Made by a program: the position numbers and the translations under genes. A stretch of 32,755 bases of DNA, taken from assembly GCA_003221615.1 (NCBI GenBank), contig QHSQ01000084.1:1-32755 (forward strand), written 5' to 3'. Of this stretch, positions 22,767 through 31,657 are shown piece by piece. The first letter of the stretch is position 1; every line of letters begins with the position of its first letter. This DNA is from Candidatus Rokuibacteriota bacterium (lineage in GTDB: Bacteria > Methylomirabilota > Methylomirabilia > Rokubacteriales > CSP1-6). The notes below the pieces were generated by a model, which saw only the letters and a list, made by a program, of their open reading frames with translations, ran no database searches and was not told the origin of the DNA.

Positions 22767-23159
22767 TTACCACCACCGATTGGCCGGTTGCTTCAGCCAG
22801 TATCGGATGCCACGTCCCGCGTAAGGTTGCTGCCGAAACCGCGGAATCACGTGCATGTGGGCGTGCATCGCGATCTGCCCTCCCGCGGCCCCGCAATTCC
22901 ACCCGACGTTGTACCCGTCGGGGTGAAAACGCTCGTCCATCCACGCCCTGACGTCTGCGAGCAGCGCGAAGGTCGCGTCGATCTCGTCGCGCGTCAGGTC
23001 GAAAACGGTTTCCGCGTGCCTGACCGGAATGATGACGCCCGAGCCGAGGAGCGCGCCTTGTTCCTTCTCGTTCTGCAGGAAGAGCACCGTGGGACGGCGC
23101 AGAACGACCTTCTGATCCGCATGTTCGTTCAGATGACACAGGTCACACTCGCCAGCCAT
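22767..23159 (-). CDS. HIT-family nucleotide hydrolase/transferase
   Basis: 130 residues with the HIT motif HAHMHVI (H99, H101, H103; the middle region supplies the nucleophile) and a CDLC pair (C5, C8) that may bind zinc. HIT proteins hydrolyse adenosine 5'-phosphoramidates, ApnA or related nucleotides. ATG 23159 is chosen since the family begins near MAGECDLC and GGAG lies upstream; the open frame continues further upstream into the MBL gene. It is the last gene of the long minus-strand operon, 22 nt after the MBL-fold gene. Confidence 0.87.
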   Translation of the reverse strand: MAGECDLCHLNEHADQKVVLRRPTVLFLQNEKEQGALLGSGVIIPVRHAETVFDLTRDEIDATFALLADVRAWMDERFHPDGYNVGWNCGAAGGQIAMHAHMHVIPRFRQQPYAGRGIRYWLKQPANRWW

Positions 23160-23181
23160 ACATCGAGCTCCGCAAGGCCAC

Positions 23182-24012
23182 CTAGTGCGCGGACGGCGAC
23201 TTCCCGGCGCGCCAGGCAATCATGCCCTGGATGTTGAGGGCCAGGAATTCGTCGAAGCGCCGCCACGCTCCGTACTTCGGATGCAGGATGCTGCCAACCA
23301 GGGTCGTCATCTCGGGCGAGCCGTCGGCGAGGCCGGCGGCCCGCGCCGTCGCGATCGCGTCCGAGAGATCGCGGTAGTACACGCGCTGCTCGACGACGTC
23401 CTGCTTCGTGCCGCTCGTCTGGGGCGTCGCGTGCCCTGAGACGATGACGTCGAAGTCCAGCTTGTCCTCGAGCCACTGTAGACGCTCGACGATGCGCTCG
23501 GGATGACCGAGAAGCGTGCGGAACGGGATGTTGCGCGGCTGCATGAGATCGACGAACATCGCCAGCCGACCGACCGGGTAGTGGACGACGATGTAGTCGT
23601 CGGTCGGTGAGAGGTCGGCCGGATAGAGGTCGACGACGCGCCCGCCCAGCTCCAGGGTCGTCTTCTTGTCGAACACGAGGTCCGGGGCCGGTGTCGTCGG
23701 ATCGTTGGCGGCCTTGATGCGGTCGACTGTGTTCTTGTGCCCGACGAAGCGCGCCGTGTCGGCGAAGACCGCACCGCCGGTGCTGTGGTCGAAGGCCGAG
23801 TGGCTGTAGACGAAATACTTCACGGGCTGAGTCGTCACGGAGCGGATCGCTTCCTTGATGAGGCTTGGTGTGCGCGGGTTGACCTGTCCGTTGGCGTCGA
23901 CGAGGATGACGCCCGCGTCGGTGACGATGAACAATGCCACGTGATTCGCCCAGCGAACGCCGTAGGCATCGGGAGCGAAGCGGACCAGCTCGGCGAGTGA
24001 CTCGGTGGACAT
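23182..24012 (-). CDS. MBL-fold metallo-hydrolase with altered HxHxDH motif
   Basis: 276 residues of the metallo-beta-lactamase fold. The metal motif reads HSAFDH (H71, A73, D75, H76): the second His is Ala, so the first metal site is incomplete while D75/H76 of the second site remain. Later ligands may be the His of VSGHATPQ. Members of this group hydrolyse lactones, thioesters or esters. An AAGGAGGAG site precedes ATG 24012. It sits 12 nt after the alpha/beta hydrolase gene and 22 nt before the HIT gene, inside the ten-gene operon. Confidence 0.85.
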   Translation of the reverse strand: MSTESLAELVRFAPDAYGVRWANHVALFIVTDAGVILVDANGQVNPRTPSLIKEAIRSVTTQPVKYFVYSHSAFDHSTGGAVFADTARFVGHKNTVDRIKAANDPTTPAPDLVFDKKTTLELGGRVVDLYPADLSPTDDYIVVHYPVGRLAMFVDLMQPRNIPFRTLLGHPERIVERLQWLEDKLDFDVIVSGHATPQTSGTKQDVVEQRVYYRDLSDAIATARAAGLADGSPEMTTLVGSILHPKYGAWRRFDEFLALNIQGMIAWRAGKSPSAH

Positions 24013-24024
24013 GGCTCTCCTCCT

Positions 24025-24885
24025 TCAGCCCCTCACGGCCTGCGCGGCGAAGCGCGACAGCGCTTGCGCGAGCCCGACCGGGTTCTCCATCTGCAGCGCG
24101 TAGTCGCCCTCGACGTCGATGACGACCGCGTTCGTCCAGCAGGCCGCGATCTCCTTGCCCTGCGCGGCCGTCAGCTCCGAGCTGTGGCTGCCGCGCAGGA
24201 TCGCGACCGGGCAGGTCGCTCGCGCGGCGTACTTGCGGAGATCGTCCGCCATGTGGGCCAGGCCGAGCGCCACGCGCACCTTGTCGTACTTGGCGGCCAC
24301 GCCGGAGCCGGCCGCCACGAAGTTGTGCTCCAGCCGATGGCGCAAGGATGGCTCCTGATCCCGCGGCCGCGCCGTTTTCAGGTAGGCGAGCGCGGCCTCA
24401 CGTGACGGGAACTCGGTCTGCGACTCGAGCATCCGGTGCGAGGCGTTCAGCACCTTGACCACTTCCTCGCGCGTCGGGAAGAAATTGCTCGTGTGGGGCC
24501 CGCCGACCAGCCCGAGCGCCTGGATCTCGCCGGGATAGACCGCCGCGAAGACCTGCCCCACTCGGCCGCCGAGCGACTGGCCGGCGACAATCGCCCTGTC
24601 GATGCCGACCTGGCGGAAGAACAGGTGCAGATCGTCGGCGTATTCCTCCGCGGAGTAGTCGCCATCAGGCCGTGCGCTGTCACCGTGGCCGCGCTGGTCG
24701 AGGGCGTACACGTGGAACTCAGCGCCGAGCGCCGTCGCCGTCGCTTCCCACATGCGCCCGTAGCCCGACGACGGATGCAGCAGGACGAGATTTGGCCTGG
24801 GCCCGGGCCACTCGTAGTAGTGGAGCTTCAGGCCGTTCGAGAGCGTGACGGTCTTCTCCTGGAACGCGCGCGAATCTGAGCTCAT
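24025..24885 (-). CDS. Alpha/beta hydrolase with the catalytic His replaced
   Basis: 286 residues, standard alpha/beta hydrolase layout: oxyanion region VLLHPSSGYGRMW (about 34-46), DQRGHGDS, nucleophile elbow GQSLGG (S104). At the C-terminus, where the family has a GH before LxxExP, the sequence is VEGDYALQMENP: Asp261 takes the His position. Without that His the classical Ser-His-Asp triad cannot form, so it may be a lyase-like, slow or inactive member. In the Rut pyrimidine pathway an alpha/beta hydrolase (RutD) works beside a RidA protein and a flavin monooxygenase, which this neighbourhood also has. Confidence 0.85.
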   Translation of the reverse strand: MSSDSRAFQEKTVTLSNGLKLHYYEWPGPRPNLVLLHPSSGYGRMWEATATALGAEFHVYALDQRGHGDSARPDGDYSAEEYADDLHLFFRQVGIDRAIVAGQSLGGRVGQVFAAVYPGEIQALGLVGGPHTSNFFPTREEVVKVLNASHRMLESQTEFPSREAALAYLKTARPRDQEPSLRHRLEHNFVAAGSGVAAKYDKVRVALGLAHMADDLRKYAARATCPVAILRGSHSSELTAAQGKEIAACWTNAVVIDVEGDYALQMENPVGLAQALSRFAAQAVRG

Positions 24886-24916
24886 CGTCTTCTCCTTCCC
24901 GGCGAGGATTCTACGC

Positions 24917-25045
24917 TCAGAGGGCTTCGCCGAGCACCCAGACGGCCAGCCCGAGCGGGACGAGCAGAACAGGCGTTGCGACCCCGAGCGCGGCCACGAC
25001 GAAGATGATCCCGGCGGCGATCTTGCTCGCGCGTCCGATGCCCAT
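24917..25045 (-). CDS. 42-residue membrane peptide
   Basis: A short frame from ATG 25045 with a strong GAGGAGA site 6 nt upstream encodes MGIGRASKIAAGIIFVVAAL and then a second hydrophobic stretch ending VWVLGEAL. It has a basic N-terminus and one long or two short membrane segments separated by Pro. It sits 19 nt after ridA and 31 nt before the alpha/beta hydrolase gene in the same orientation, so it fills an otherwise empty gap in the operon. No family recognised; it could be an accessory subunit or a small regulatory membrane peptide. Confidence 0.6.
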   Translation of the reverse strand: MGIGRASKIAAGIIFVVAALGVATPVLLVPLGLAVWVLGEAL

Positions 25046-25064
25046 GCGGTTTCTCCTCATCGGT

Positions 25065-25454
25065 TCAGTCGAGAACGGCGATGGCTTCGATCTCGACCAG
25101 GAAGTGCGGCTCGGCCAGGCCGGCCACGACGAGCAGGGTGTTCGCCGGATAGGGAGGCGAGGGGAAGAGCTCGTCGCGCGCGGCAGCCACCAGCGGTCGA
25201 AAGCCCCAGTGCGTGATGTACGTGGTCGTCTTGACCAGATGCCGAAGGCTTCCGCCGTAGTGGGCGAGGATCGTCGCGAGATTGGCGTAGCACTGGCGCG
25301 CCTGAGCCCGGGCGTCGCCGACGCCGACGACTGCGCCGGAGCGATCCATCGCGAGCTGTCCGGAGATGTAGAGCGTCTTGTCCACCCGCGCCACGTGTGA
25401 GTAGTGCGCCTGGGGCGGATGAACGCCGGGCGGGTTCAGGATCTCGCGGTCCAT
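25065..25454 (-). CDS. RidA (YjgF/YER057c/UK114) family protein, Arg-to-Asn at the key position
   Basis: 129 residues with the RidA fold signatures YISGQLAMD and LVEIEAIAVLD. RidA proteins hydrolyse reactive enamine/imine intermediates; RutC-type members act on aminoacrylates in pyrimidine breakdown. The PARS arginine needed for deamination reads PANT, so it belongs to a non-archetypal subgroup. ATG 25454 lies 2 nt after the amidohydrolase stop, which indicates translational coupling and a joint metabolic step. Confidence 0.88.
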   Translation of the reverse strand: MDREILNPPGVHPPQAHYSHVARVDKTLYISGQLAMDRSGAVVGVGDARAQARQCYANLATILAHYGGSLRHLVKTTTYITHWGFRPLVAAARDELFPSPPYPANTLLVVAGLAEPHFLVEIEAIAVLD

Positions 25455-25456
25455 CG

Positions 25457-26773
25457 CTAGTGGAGCAGGTCGTCGAGCTCGTGGTAGGCGGGCCGGCGGC
25501 GATCGATCGCTCGGCCGTTGCGCAGCACGACGCGATTCGCCTCCGGGCGCGACAGGAGCTCGCTCCACGTCCGACCCTCGAACAGCACGAGATCCGCCGG
25601 TAGCCCGGGCCCGATGCGGCCGCCTCCCGCGAGGCCCATGAGCTCGGCGGGTGTCGTCGTGACCGCGCGCGGCCAGACGCCGTAGGGCCGGTCGAGGTGG
25701 CAGATACGGGTGGCCTCGCGAAATACCTCGAGCATGTCGTGATCGCCGAAGCCATAGAACGCGTCGCGCGTGTTGTCGCTCGCCACGGCGACGGGAACGC
25801 GCCGCGAGGCGAGCTCGTGGAGCAAGGTCACGCCCCGCCAGCGGGGAGTGCGCCCGGGGACCCGATCCTGCAAGTAGAGGTTGCACATCGGCAGGCTGAC
25901 GACCTTGATTCCCGCCTCGGCCACGCGGTCGAGCGTGTCGGTCACGACGTCGGGCGACTGAACGCCGAGGCTACAGCAGTGACCGCAGACTACCCGCCCC
26001 TGGAAACGGCGCCGCAGCACCGCGCGAGCGATGTGACCGAGCGCTCGGGCACCGACGTCGCCGCTTTCGTCGCAGTGAAAGTCGACGTCGAGCCCGCGCT
26101 CGGCGGCGCGCTCGAATAGACGGTCGAGCAAGGTGTCGATCTCGGGCGCCATGTAGGCGACGGCGCCCAGGATCCCGCCCGCGGCCGCGACCCGGTCCGC
26201 CAGCTCGTCGCCCTCGCGTGTGCCGAAGGTCTGCACCGGCACCAGTGACACGGCCTGGAGCTCGACACGCCCGGCCCACTCTTTGCGGAGCGCCTCGAAC
26301 ACGGGCCAGGTGATCGCGGCCTGCGTGCCGAAGGAATCCAGGTGGGTCCGGACCGCCTTCGTGCCGTGCGCCCAGCTGCAGCGGAGCCCGAAGTCCATGC
26401 GGCGGCGGACGTCCTCGGCCGACCAGCGCGCTGCGCGATCGGCCGACACGGCGCGAATGGCGCCGTCGAAGGTGCCGTCCTGGTTCGCCGCGCGCTCCCA
26501 CGTGTGGCCCTTGTCGAGGTGCGTGTGGACGTCGATCAGACATGGCCAGACGAGGCCGCGCGCGAGATCGACGCTCGCCTCCGGGCCTTCCCGCGTTTCC
26601 GGGGCCACCACCGCCGCGATCAGGCCGTCGCGCACGAACACGTCGACGACCATCAGCCCGTCGGGTGAGACCGACACGCCGGGAGGCCGCTCGCTCAGCA
26701 AGGGGGCCGGGACGGTCGCGTTGCGGAGACGATAGATGCTCCGTTCAGGTACCGCGAGGAAGCCCTGCGTCAC
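25457..26773 (-). CDS. Cytosine-deaminase-like amidohydrolase
   Basis: 438 residues, a complete metal-dependent hydrolase. DVHTHLDKGHT carries the first metal HxH with the following DKG, then DFHCDESGD, a VVCGHC His and VAVASDNTRDAFY with the catalytic Asp. The FYGFGDHDMLEV stretch is also found in CodA-type cytosine/isoguanine deaminases and related N-heterocycle deaminases. The intact metal ligands indicate an active enzyme. GTG 26773 is chosen because GAGGG lies just upstream and it starts 1 nt after the permease stop. Coupling to the transporter suggests it acts on the imported compound. Confidence 0.88.
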   Translation of the reverse strand: MTQGFLAVPERSIYRLRNATVPAPLLSERPPGVSVSPDGLMVVDVFVRDGLIAAVVAPETREGPEASVDLARGLVWPCLIDVHTHLDKGHTWERAANQDGTFDGAIRAVSADRAARWSAEDVRRRMDFGLRCSWAHGTKAVRTHLDSFGTQAAITWPVFEALRKEWAGRVELQAVSLVPVQTFGTREGDELADRVAAAGGILGAVAYMAPEIDTLLDRLFERAAERGLDVDFHCDESGDVGARALGHIARAVLRRRFQGRVVCGHCCSLGVQSPDVVTDTLDRVAEAGIKVVSLPMCNLYLQDRVPGRTPRWRGVTLLHELASRRVPVAVASDNTRDAFYGFGDHDMLEVFREATRICHLDRPYGVWPRAVTTTPAELMGLAGGGRIGPGLPADLVLFEGRTWSELLSRPEANRVVLRNGRAIDRRRPAYHELDDLLH

Positions 26774-26774
26774 C

Positions 26775-27662
26775 TCAGCCCTCTCGCGAGACGGCGCTCT
26801 CGTGCCACCTGCGGAGGATCGCATGCGACAGCGCCGTCAGCGCCAGGAAGATGAGGATGCCGGAGCCCGTGATCATCAAGAGCGCGGCGAACATTCTGGG
26901 AATTTGCATCGTGTACCCGGACTCGAGGATCCGATAGGCGAGGCCCGACTGGGCGCCGCCCGTCCCGGCGACGAACTCGGCCACGACCGCGCCGATGAGC
27001 GCCAGGCCGCCGCTGATGCGCAGGCCGCCGAGGAAGTACGGCATCGCGCTCGGCAGGCGCAGGTACCAGAAAACCTGGCGGCGTGTCGCGCCGTAGAGCT
27101 GCATCAGGTTCAGGAGATTGTGGTCGGCGCTGTTGAGCCCGAGCGTCGTGTTGGACACGATCGGGAAGAACGCGACGAGCCATGCGCAGATCAGGAGGGC
27201 GGTGGGAATGTTCCTGACCCAGATGATGATCAGCGGCGCGATCGCCACGATCGGCGTCACCTGGAGGATCACCGCGTACGGGAACAAGCTCAGCTCGACC
27301 AGCTTGGATTGCGTGAAGAGGATCGAGATGAGCACGCCGGCGACCGTGGCCACGAGCAGCGCCGCCCCGGTGATCGCCAGGGTCACGAGGAGCGACGGGT
27401 AGAGCGTGCTCCAGTCCTGGACGAGCGTGCGCAGCACGAGAATCGGCCCCGGGAGGATGTAGTACGGGATCTGGTTCAATCGGACGATCAGCTCCCACGC
27501 GACCAGGCCCGCCACGCCGATGACGACCGGCGGGAGCACGCGGCGCATCGCCCGGCCCACGTCGAGCCGCCGCGGCTTCGAAGCCGCCCGCGGCATCTCG
27601 GCGCCGCGGACGCCGGCGCCGTTCGCGGCTCGCTCCGGCTCGATCGAGGGGATGCTCGACAC
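26775..27662 (-). CDS. ABC transporter permease (SsuC/TauC/ThiX-like)
   Basis: 295 residues with about six membrane segments (first near 45-62) and the EAA cytoplasmic loop LMQLYGATRRQVFWYLRLP that contacts the ATPase. The final segment ends in HAILRRWHESAVSREG. It belongs to the BPD_transp_1 permeases of taurine, sulfonate, nitrate and thiamine-precursor importers. A GTG at 27662 begins 15 nt after the ATPase stop. It forms a complete importer with the ATPase and NMT1-type binding protein just upstream. Confidence 0.9.
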   Translation of the reverse strand: MSSIPSIEPERAANGAGVRGAEMPRAASKPRRLDVGRAMRRVLPPVVIGVAGLVAWELIVRLNQIPYYILPGPILVLRTLVQDWSTLYPSLLVTLAITGAALLVATVAGVLISILFTQSKLVELSLFPYAVILQVTPIVAIAPLIIIWVRNIPTALLICAWLVAFFPIVSNTTLGLNSADHNLLNLMQLYGATRRQVFWYLRLPSAMPYFLGGLRISGGLALIGAVVAEFVAGTGGAQSGLAYRILESGYTMQIPRMFAALLMITGSGILIFLALTALSHAILRRWHESAVSREG

Positions 27663-27677
27663 GGCCCTACTCTCGGC

Positions 27678-28454
27678 TCACGAGCGGATCGCCTCGGCCA
27701 GACGTGCCGAGACCAGCCGGCAGTAGTCGTTGTAGAGCGGCGAAGTCCGGAACGCCTCGTCGCGGGGCGTCGGCGCCTCGATCGCGACGTCGCTCGCCGT
27801 GCGCCCGGGCCGGGCCGTCATCACGGCGATCCGCGTCGACAGGTAGACCGACTCGTAGACGCTGTGGGTCACGAACACGACCGTCCAGCGCTGCCTCGCC
27901 CAGAGCGCGAGCAGATCGTTGTCGAGCTTGAAGCGGGTGATCTCGTCGAGTGACGCGAACGGCTCGTCGAGCAGGAGCAGCCGCGGGTGAGTGACCAATG
28001 CGCGCGCGATCGACACGCGCATCTTCATGCCGCCGGACAGCTCGCGCGGATACGCGCGCTCGAAGCCGTCGAGCCCGACCATCGCGATCGCCTCGCGGAC
28101 GCGGCCGGCCGCTTCGTCGGCCGCCACGGCTCGCAGCTTCAGCGGGAGCAGGACGTTCTTGAACACGGTGGCCCAGGGCATGAGCGTCGGCTCCTGGAAC
28201 ACGAAGCCGATGTCTCCGTGTGGCAGGCCCGCTCGCCCGTTGCCGCTCGGCCATTCGATCCGGCCGCCCGAGACCTCGCCGAGCCCGGCCACGAGCCGCA
28301 GCACGGTGCTCTTGCCGCATCCGGACGGGCCGAGGAGGCTCAAGAACTCGCCCTCGCCGACGTCCAGATCGAGGTGCCGAAGGGCGACGACGCCGTTGCC
28401 GTAGACCTTGTCGACGTTCTGCAGCTGGACGACGGCGCGGGTCGTGCGGCTCAC
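27678..28454 (-). CDS. ABC transporter ATP-binding protein (SsuB/TauB-like)
   Basis: 258 residues with all ATPase motifs: Walker [10 protein letters not shown] (42-50), Q-loop Q87, signature LSGGM (139-143), Walker B LLLLDEP (159-165) and the switch His (H197 in VTHSVYE). The [17 protein letters not shown] and DEPFASLD stretches place it with the nitrate/sulfonate/taurine family. GTG 28454 overlaps the binding-protein stop by 4 nt (GTGA), which couples their translation. It energises the permease encoded next. Confidence 0.93.
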   Translation of the reverse strand: MSRTTRAVVQLQNVDKVYGNGVVALRHLDLDVGEGEFLSLLGPSGCGKSTVLRLVAGLGEVSGGRIEWPSGNGRAGLPHGDIGFVFQEPTLMPWATVFKNVLLPLKLRAVAADEAAGRVREAIAMVGLDGFERAYPRELSGGMKMRVSIARALVTHPRLLLLDEPFASLDEITRFKLDNDLLALWARQRWTVVFVTHSVYESVYLSTRIAVMTARPGRTASDVAIEAPTPRDEAFRTSPLYNDYCRLVSARLAEAIRS

Positions 28455-29479
28455 GACTTTCCGGGCTTGAGGCTCATTCCGTGCTTCTTGTTCACGAACT
28501 GCAGGGTGTAGGCGCGCTTGAGGTCGAGGTCGGCCGTATAGAGGCCCGCCTCTACCATCGTGGCGTGGAAGTCCTTCCAGCGCGCGTCGCTCATCGCACC
28601 GATCCCGAGCTTCTCGGCGTCCCCGGAGTCGACGATGCCGTACTTCTTCAGGGTCGCGAGGCTGTGCGCGATCTGGTCGTCGGTCATCTCCGGGTTGTCT
28701 TTCTTGATGAGCGCATTGGCCGGCGTCCCGTCGCCGTAGAGGTACGAATACCAGCCCTCGATGGTGCCGTTCACGAATCGCTGAACGACCTCGGGCTTCT
28801 CGTTGACGAGCTTCCACGACGTCTCGATCGTGGTCGCATACGAGGAGTAGCCGCCGTCGGCGAGCAGGTGGACGACGAGCTTGGCGCCGGCCTTCTCGAG
28901 CTTGAACGGCTCGCTCGTCACGAAGCCCTGCTGGATCGCCGACTTGTCGGCGAGGAACGGCGCCATGTTGAACGTGTACGTCCGGATCTGCTCGTCGGCG
29001 TAGCCGTATCTCACGCGCAGGAACTGCCAGTAGCCGGCCCGCGCCACCGGCGAGATCATGATCGGCTTGCCTTTCATCGCCGCGAGCGAATCGTTGCCCT
29101 GGCCCGCGTGGGCGATGAGCACTTGAGGGTCCTTCTGGAAGACGGTGCCGACGCAGACCATCGGGATGTTGTTCTTCACGTAGTTCAGGGCGCTGAAGCA
29201 GTTGCTGCCCATGTTGAAGTCGATCACGCCCGAGGCGAGGAGCTGCGGGTGGTTGATCTGCGGCCCGCCCATCCGGATCGTCACGTCGAGGCCGAGCTTC
29301 TTGTAGATGCCCGTCGCCACCGCCTGGTAGTAGCCGCCGTGCTCGGCCTGCGCCTTCCAGTTGGTGCCGAACGTGAGCTTCTCGAGCGTTTGCGCGCGCG
29401 CCGGCCTCGGGGAAGCGAGCGAGCCAGCGGCGGCGAGAGCCGACGTCGCCAGGAACGAGCGGCGCGTGACGTTGGGCAT
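28451..29479 (-). CDS. NMT1/THI5-like ABC substrate-binding protein
   Basis: 342 residues. A Tat signal peptide with twin arginine ([19 protein letters not shown]) ends near RPARAQ, so it is exported folded. The mature part has the NMT1/SsuA two-lobe pattern ([40 protein letters not shown]). Relatives bind pyrimidine precursors, riboflavin, taurine, nitrate or alkanesulfonates. It starts 12 nt after the creatininase-type gene. Placement beside a cytosine-deaminase-like enzyme favours a nitrogen heterocycle as ligand, which is inference. Confidence 0.9.
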   Translation of the reverse strand: MPNVTRRSFLATSALAAAGSLASPRPARAQTLEKLTFGTNWKAQAEHGGYYQAVATGIYKKLGLDVTIRMGGPQINHPQLLASGVIDFNMGSNCFSALNYVKNNIPMVCVGTVFQKDPQVLIAHAGQGNDSLAAMKGKPIMISPVARAGYWQFLRVRYGYADEQIRTYTFNMAPFLADKSAIQQGFVTSEPFKLEKAGAKLVVHLLADGGYSSYATTIETSWKLVNEKPEVVQRFVNGTIEGWYSYLYGDGTPANALIKKDNPEMTDDQIAHSLATLKKYGIVDSGDAEKLGIGAMSDARWKDFHATMVEAGLYTADLDLKRAYTLQFVNKKHGMSLKPGKS

Positions 29480-29491
29480 GACGGGATTCTC

Positions 29492-30346
29492 CTAGGCGTC
29501 CTTCGGTGCCAGGTGGATCTCTCGCTTCGGGCTTCGATAGATCGCCTGGAGCAGCTCGGCCAGACGGGAAGTCTTCGCCTCGAACATCTGCCGGCCCTTC
29601 TCGGCGGACGAGCGGTGGGGGTTCCCGATCGCGCCGGTCTTGGAGAGATCGGAGGCCACCCACGCCTCGATCACGTCGTGGCCCTTGAACGAATAACCGA
29701 TCTCCGGCGTGGGCTCGAAGACGTAGCCCTCGGCGCGGTCCATGTGCACGAGCTCGGGAGCGATGTGGCGCACCAGCGAGGTCTCCGAATCGCCCGAGTG
29801 CATCGCGATGGCGGCTTCGTCCGACGCGACCAGCCCGGGCACGTTGCCGATCCCGCCGAGGAAGATCTTGAACACGCGCAGGTCGGTCTCCATCCGGAGA
29901 TCGCGGAAGTAGTCGTCGGTCGTGCCGACGTTGCCGCCGTGGCTGCCCAGCAGGACGAGCTTCGTGAACCCGCTCCGCGCCACCGACGCGGCCAGATCCC
30001 GGAGCACCAGGCGCAGCGTGTCGCCGCTGAAGGTCAGGGTGCCCGGGAACGTGATGTGCTCGACGCTTTTGCCGAACGTGGTCGGCGGCAGCGCCAGCAC
30101 CGTGACGTCGTCCGGCAGGCGCGCGAGGGCGGCGCCGAGTACCTCCATGCCGAGGAGCGTGTCGGTGATGAGCGGAAGGTGCGGGCCGTGCTGCTCGACC
30201 GCGCCCACGTTGAGCACGGCCGTCGCGTTGCGGTCGCGCTTGGCGATCGCGTCGATCTCCTGCCACGTGTAGTACGCCCAGTAGCGATGGGGCGGGATCG
30301 ACCCATGGAGACCCGTGGCGAGCTGCGCAGGGAGCTTCTTCAGCAT
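29492..30346 (-). CDS. Creatininase-family amidohydrolase
   Basis: 284 residues with the family metal/active-site pattern: [17 protein letters not shown] (E51, H53, D62), GSHGGN (H136) and MHSGDSETS (H183, D186, E188, a variant of the usual HAGExETS). Creatininase opens the lactam ring of creatinine; relatives include the FAPy deformylase of archaeal riboflavin/F420 synthesis and MftE. ATG 30346 follows GGAGG by 5 nt; an upstream ATG at 30361 overlaps the monooxygenase stop. A cyclic-amide hydrolase in this operon fits opening of an N-heterocycle. Confidence 0.88.
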   Translation of the reverse strand: MLKKLPAQLATGLHGSIPPHRYWAYYTWQEIDAIAKRDRNATAVLNVGAVEQHGPHLPLITDTLLGMEVLGAALARLPDDVTVLALPPTTFGKSVEHITFPGTLTFSGDTLRLVLRDLAASVARSGFTKLVLLGSHGGNVGTTDDYFRDLRMETDLRVFKIFLGGIGNVPGLVASDEAAIAMHSGDSETSLVRHIAPELVHMDRAEGYVFEPTPEIGYSFKGHDVIEAWVASDLSKTGAIGNPHRSSAEKGRQMFEAKTSRLAELLQAIYRSPKREIHLAPKDA

Positions 30347-30357
30347 TCCGTCCTCCG

Positions 30358-31518
30358 TCATACGCCGGCGGTCATCGTCTGGCTCGGCGCGCGCGCCGCG
30401 AGCGCCGGCCGCACGTCCGCCCAGAACCGTCCGAGCTGCTCGAGCGTCTCCGCCCGCCGCATGCCCGGCAAGTGAGGGAAGATCACCAGCGCCTCGAAGC
30501 CGAGCTCGGCCTGCATTTCGAGCAAGGAGTCGCGCGCCTGTTCGGGCGTACCCACGATCCAGGACTTGCCGGCCATGCGCTCCTCGAGCGAAAAGGGTGG
30601 CCGGCTTGCGAGCGCCGCGTTGCGGCGGATGATGTTGGGCCAGAGCAGCTTGGTGAGCTCGTCGTGGCCGCGCCGCGCGGTGCGGATCGCCGCCTCCGCC
30701 GAGTCGGCGATGTGGAGCTGCACCTGGAGCATGCGGTCCTCGCCGGGGCGCAGCCGGACGCCATGGAATTCCTCGACGAGGGCGCCGTACCTGCGCCACC
30801 ACGGCACCATCCGTTCCCAGGGATGGTTGGCGAGCACCCCGATGTGCCGCTGGCGCGCGGCGTAGACCAGGGTGTCCTCGCTGCTGATCGGCTGATAAAT
30901 GGCGACGGGCGCGTTGATCGGCCGCGGGACCAGCGGGAACTCGGTGACGGGATCGCCGCGGAACGTCAGGCCCTCCGGAGGGATCGTGTAGTGCTTGCCC
31001 CGATACGAGAAGCGCTCGCGCGACGTCGCGGCCTTGAAGATCTCGACCTGCTCCTCGAAGACGTCGCGGTTCCTGACGTCGTCGGCGTTGTTGCCGTAGC
31101 CGACGTTGACGCCGAACACGTTCGACTCGCGCTCCTCGGTGCCTCGGCCCAGCCCGCAGAGCAGCCGGCCGCCGGACAGCACGTCGGCGAGGGCGTAGTC
31201 CTCGGCGAAGTGGATCGGGTGCCAGGCGGTCAAGACGTGGATCAGCGCCCCCAGGCGGATCCGGCGCGTGCGCTGGGCCAGGACCGCGTTGAGCAGGACG
31301 ACGTTCGGGACGACCTCGAAGCCGTGATTGTGGAAGTGATGCTCGGCCGTCCACATCGAGTCGTAGCCGAGCGTGTCGCAGGCTTCCGCATAGGCGAGGA
31401 GATCGGCGTACGCGCGGCGATAGCTCTCCTGACCATAGTTCCGGGTGTGCGCCGGGGGCCCGTCGACGCCGGCGTCGGGCATGTCCACGGTTCCATAGAA
31501 GAACGCGCCGAAATGCAT
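30358..31518 (-). CDS. Luciferase-like flavin monooxygenase (LLM class)
   Basis: 386 residues: [72 protein letters not shown] and a C-terminal [17 protein letters not shown] are classic luciferase-family blocks, with the EHHF His near the flavin. It would use FMN and oxygen (or F420). ATG 31518 follows GGGAGGTC, and the protein begins where the family does. It is the first gene of the ten-gene minus operon. RutA and nitrilotriacetate or other ring-opening monooxygenases belong to the same class. Confidence 0.9.
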   Translation of the reverse strand: MHFGAFFYGTVDMPDAGVDGPPAHTRNYGQESYRRAYADLLAYAEACDTLGYDSMWTAEHHFHNHGFEVVPNVVLLNAVLAQRTRRIRLGALIHVLTAWHPIHFAEDYALADVLSGGRLLCGLGRGTEERESNVFGVNVGYGNNADDVRNRDVFEEQVEIFKAATSRERFSYRGKHYTIPPEGLTFRGDPVTEFPLVPRPINAPVAIYQPISSEDTLVYAARQRHIGVLANHPWERMVPWWRRYGALVEEFHGVRLRPGEDRMLQVQLHIADSAEAAIRTARRGHDELTKLLWPNIIRRNAALASRPPFSLEERMAGKSWIVGTPEQARDSLLEMQAELGFEALVIFPHLPGMRRAETLEQLGRFWADVRPALAARAPSQTMTAGV

Positions 31519-31640
31519 CTCGACCTCCCGCGCCCGCGCATTCTGGGTGAGCTGTGCCTCTCGCGCGAGCACGCCGATCTGGTGATGCCGTGCTCCGGGA
31601 ATACACTATCCGGGCAGATCAATGCAACACGCCGCCCGGG

Positions 31641-31646
31641 TATACT
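31641..31646 (+). promoter_or_regulatory. Probable -10 box (TATACT) of the PGPGW membrane protein gene
   Basis: TATACT is a near-consensus -10 hexamer, 12 nt before ATG 31658, so the transcript would be leaderless or nearly so. No convincing -35 hexamer is seen 16-18 nt upstream. The same interval (31519-31657) must also hold the promoter of the divergent ten-gene operon, which I could not place with confidence. Confidence 0.35.
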
Positions 31647-31657
31647 GGGCGCTCCCG

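Noticed and set aside
27678-30266. An open frame of over 860 codons on the minus strand ending in the ATPase
   Set aside because: Only its last 258 codons are the ATPase; the rest is out of frame with the binding-protein and creatininase genes and has no domain.
28220-30475. A very long plus-strand open frame
   Set aside because: It is antisense to four coherent genes of one operon and shows no recognisable domain or ribosome binding site.
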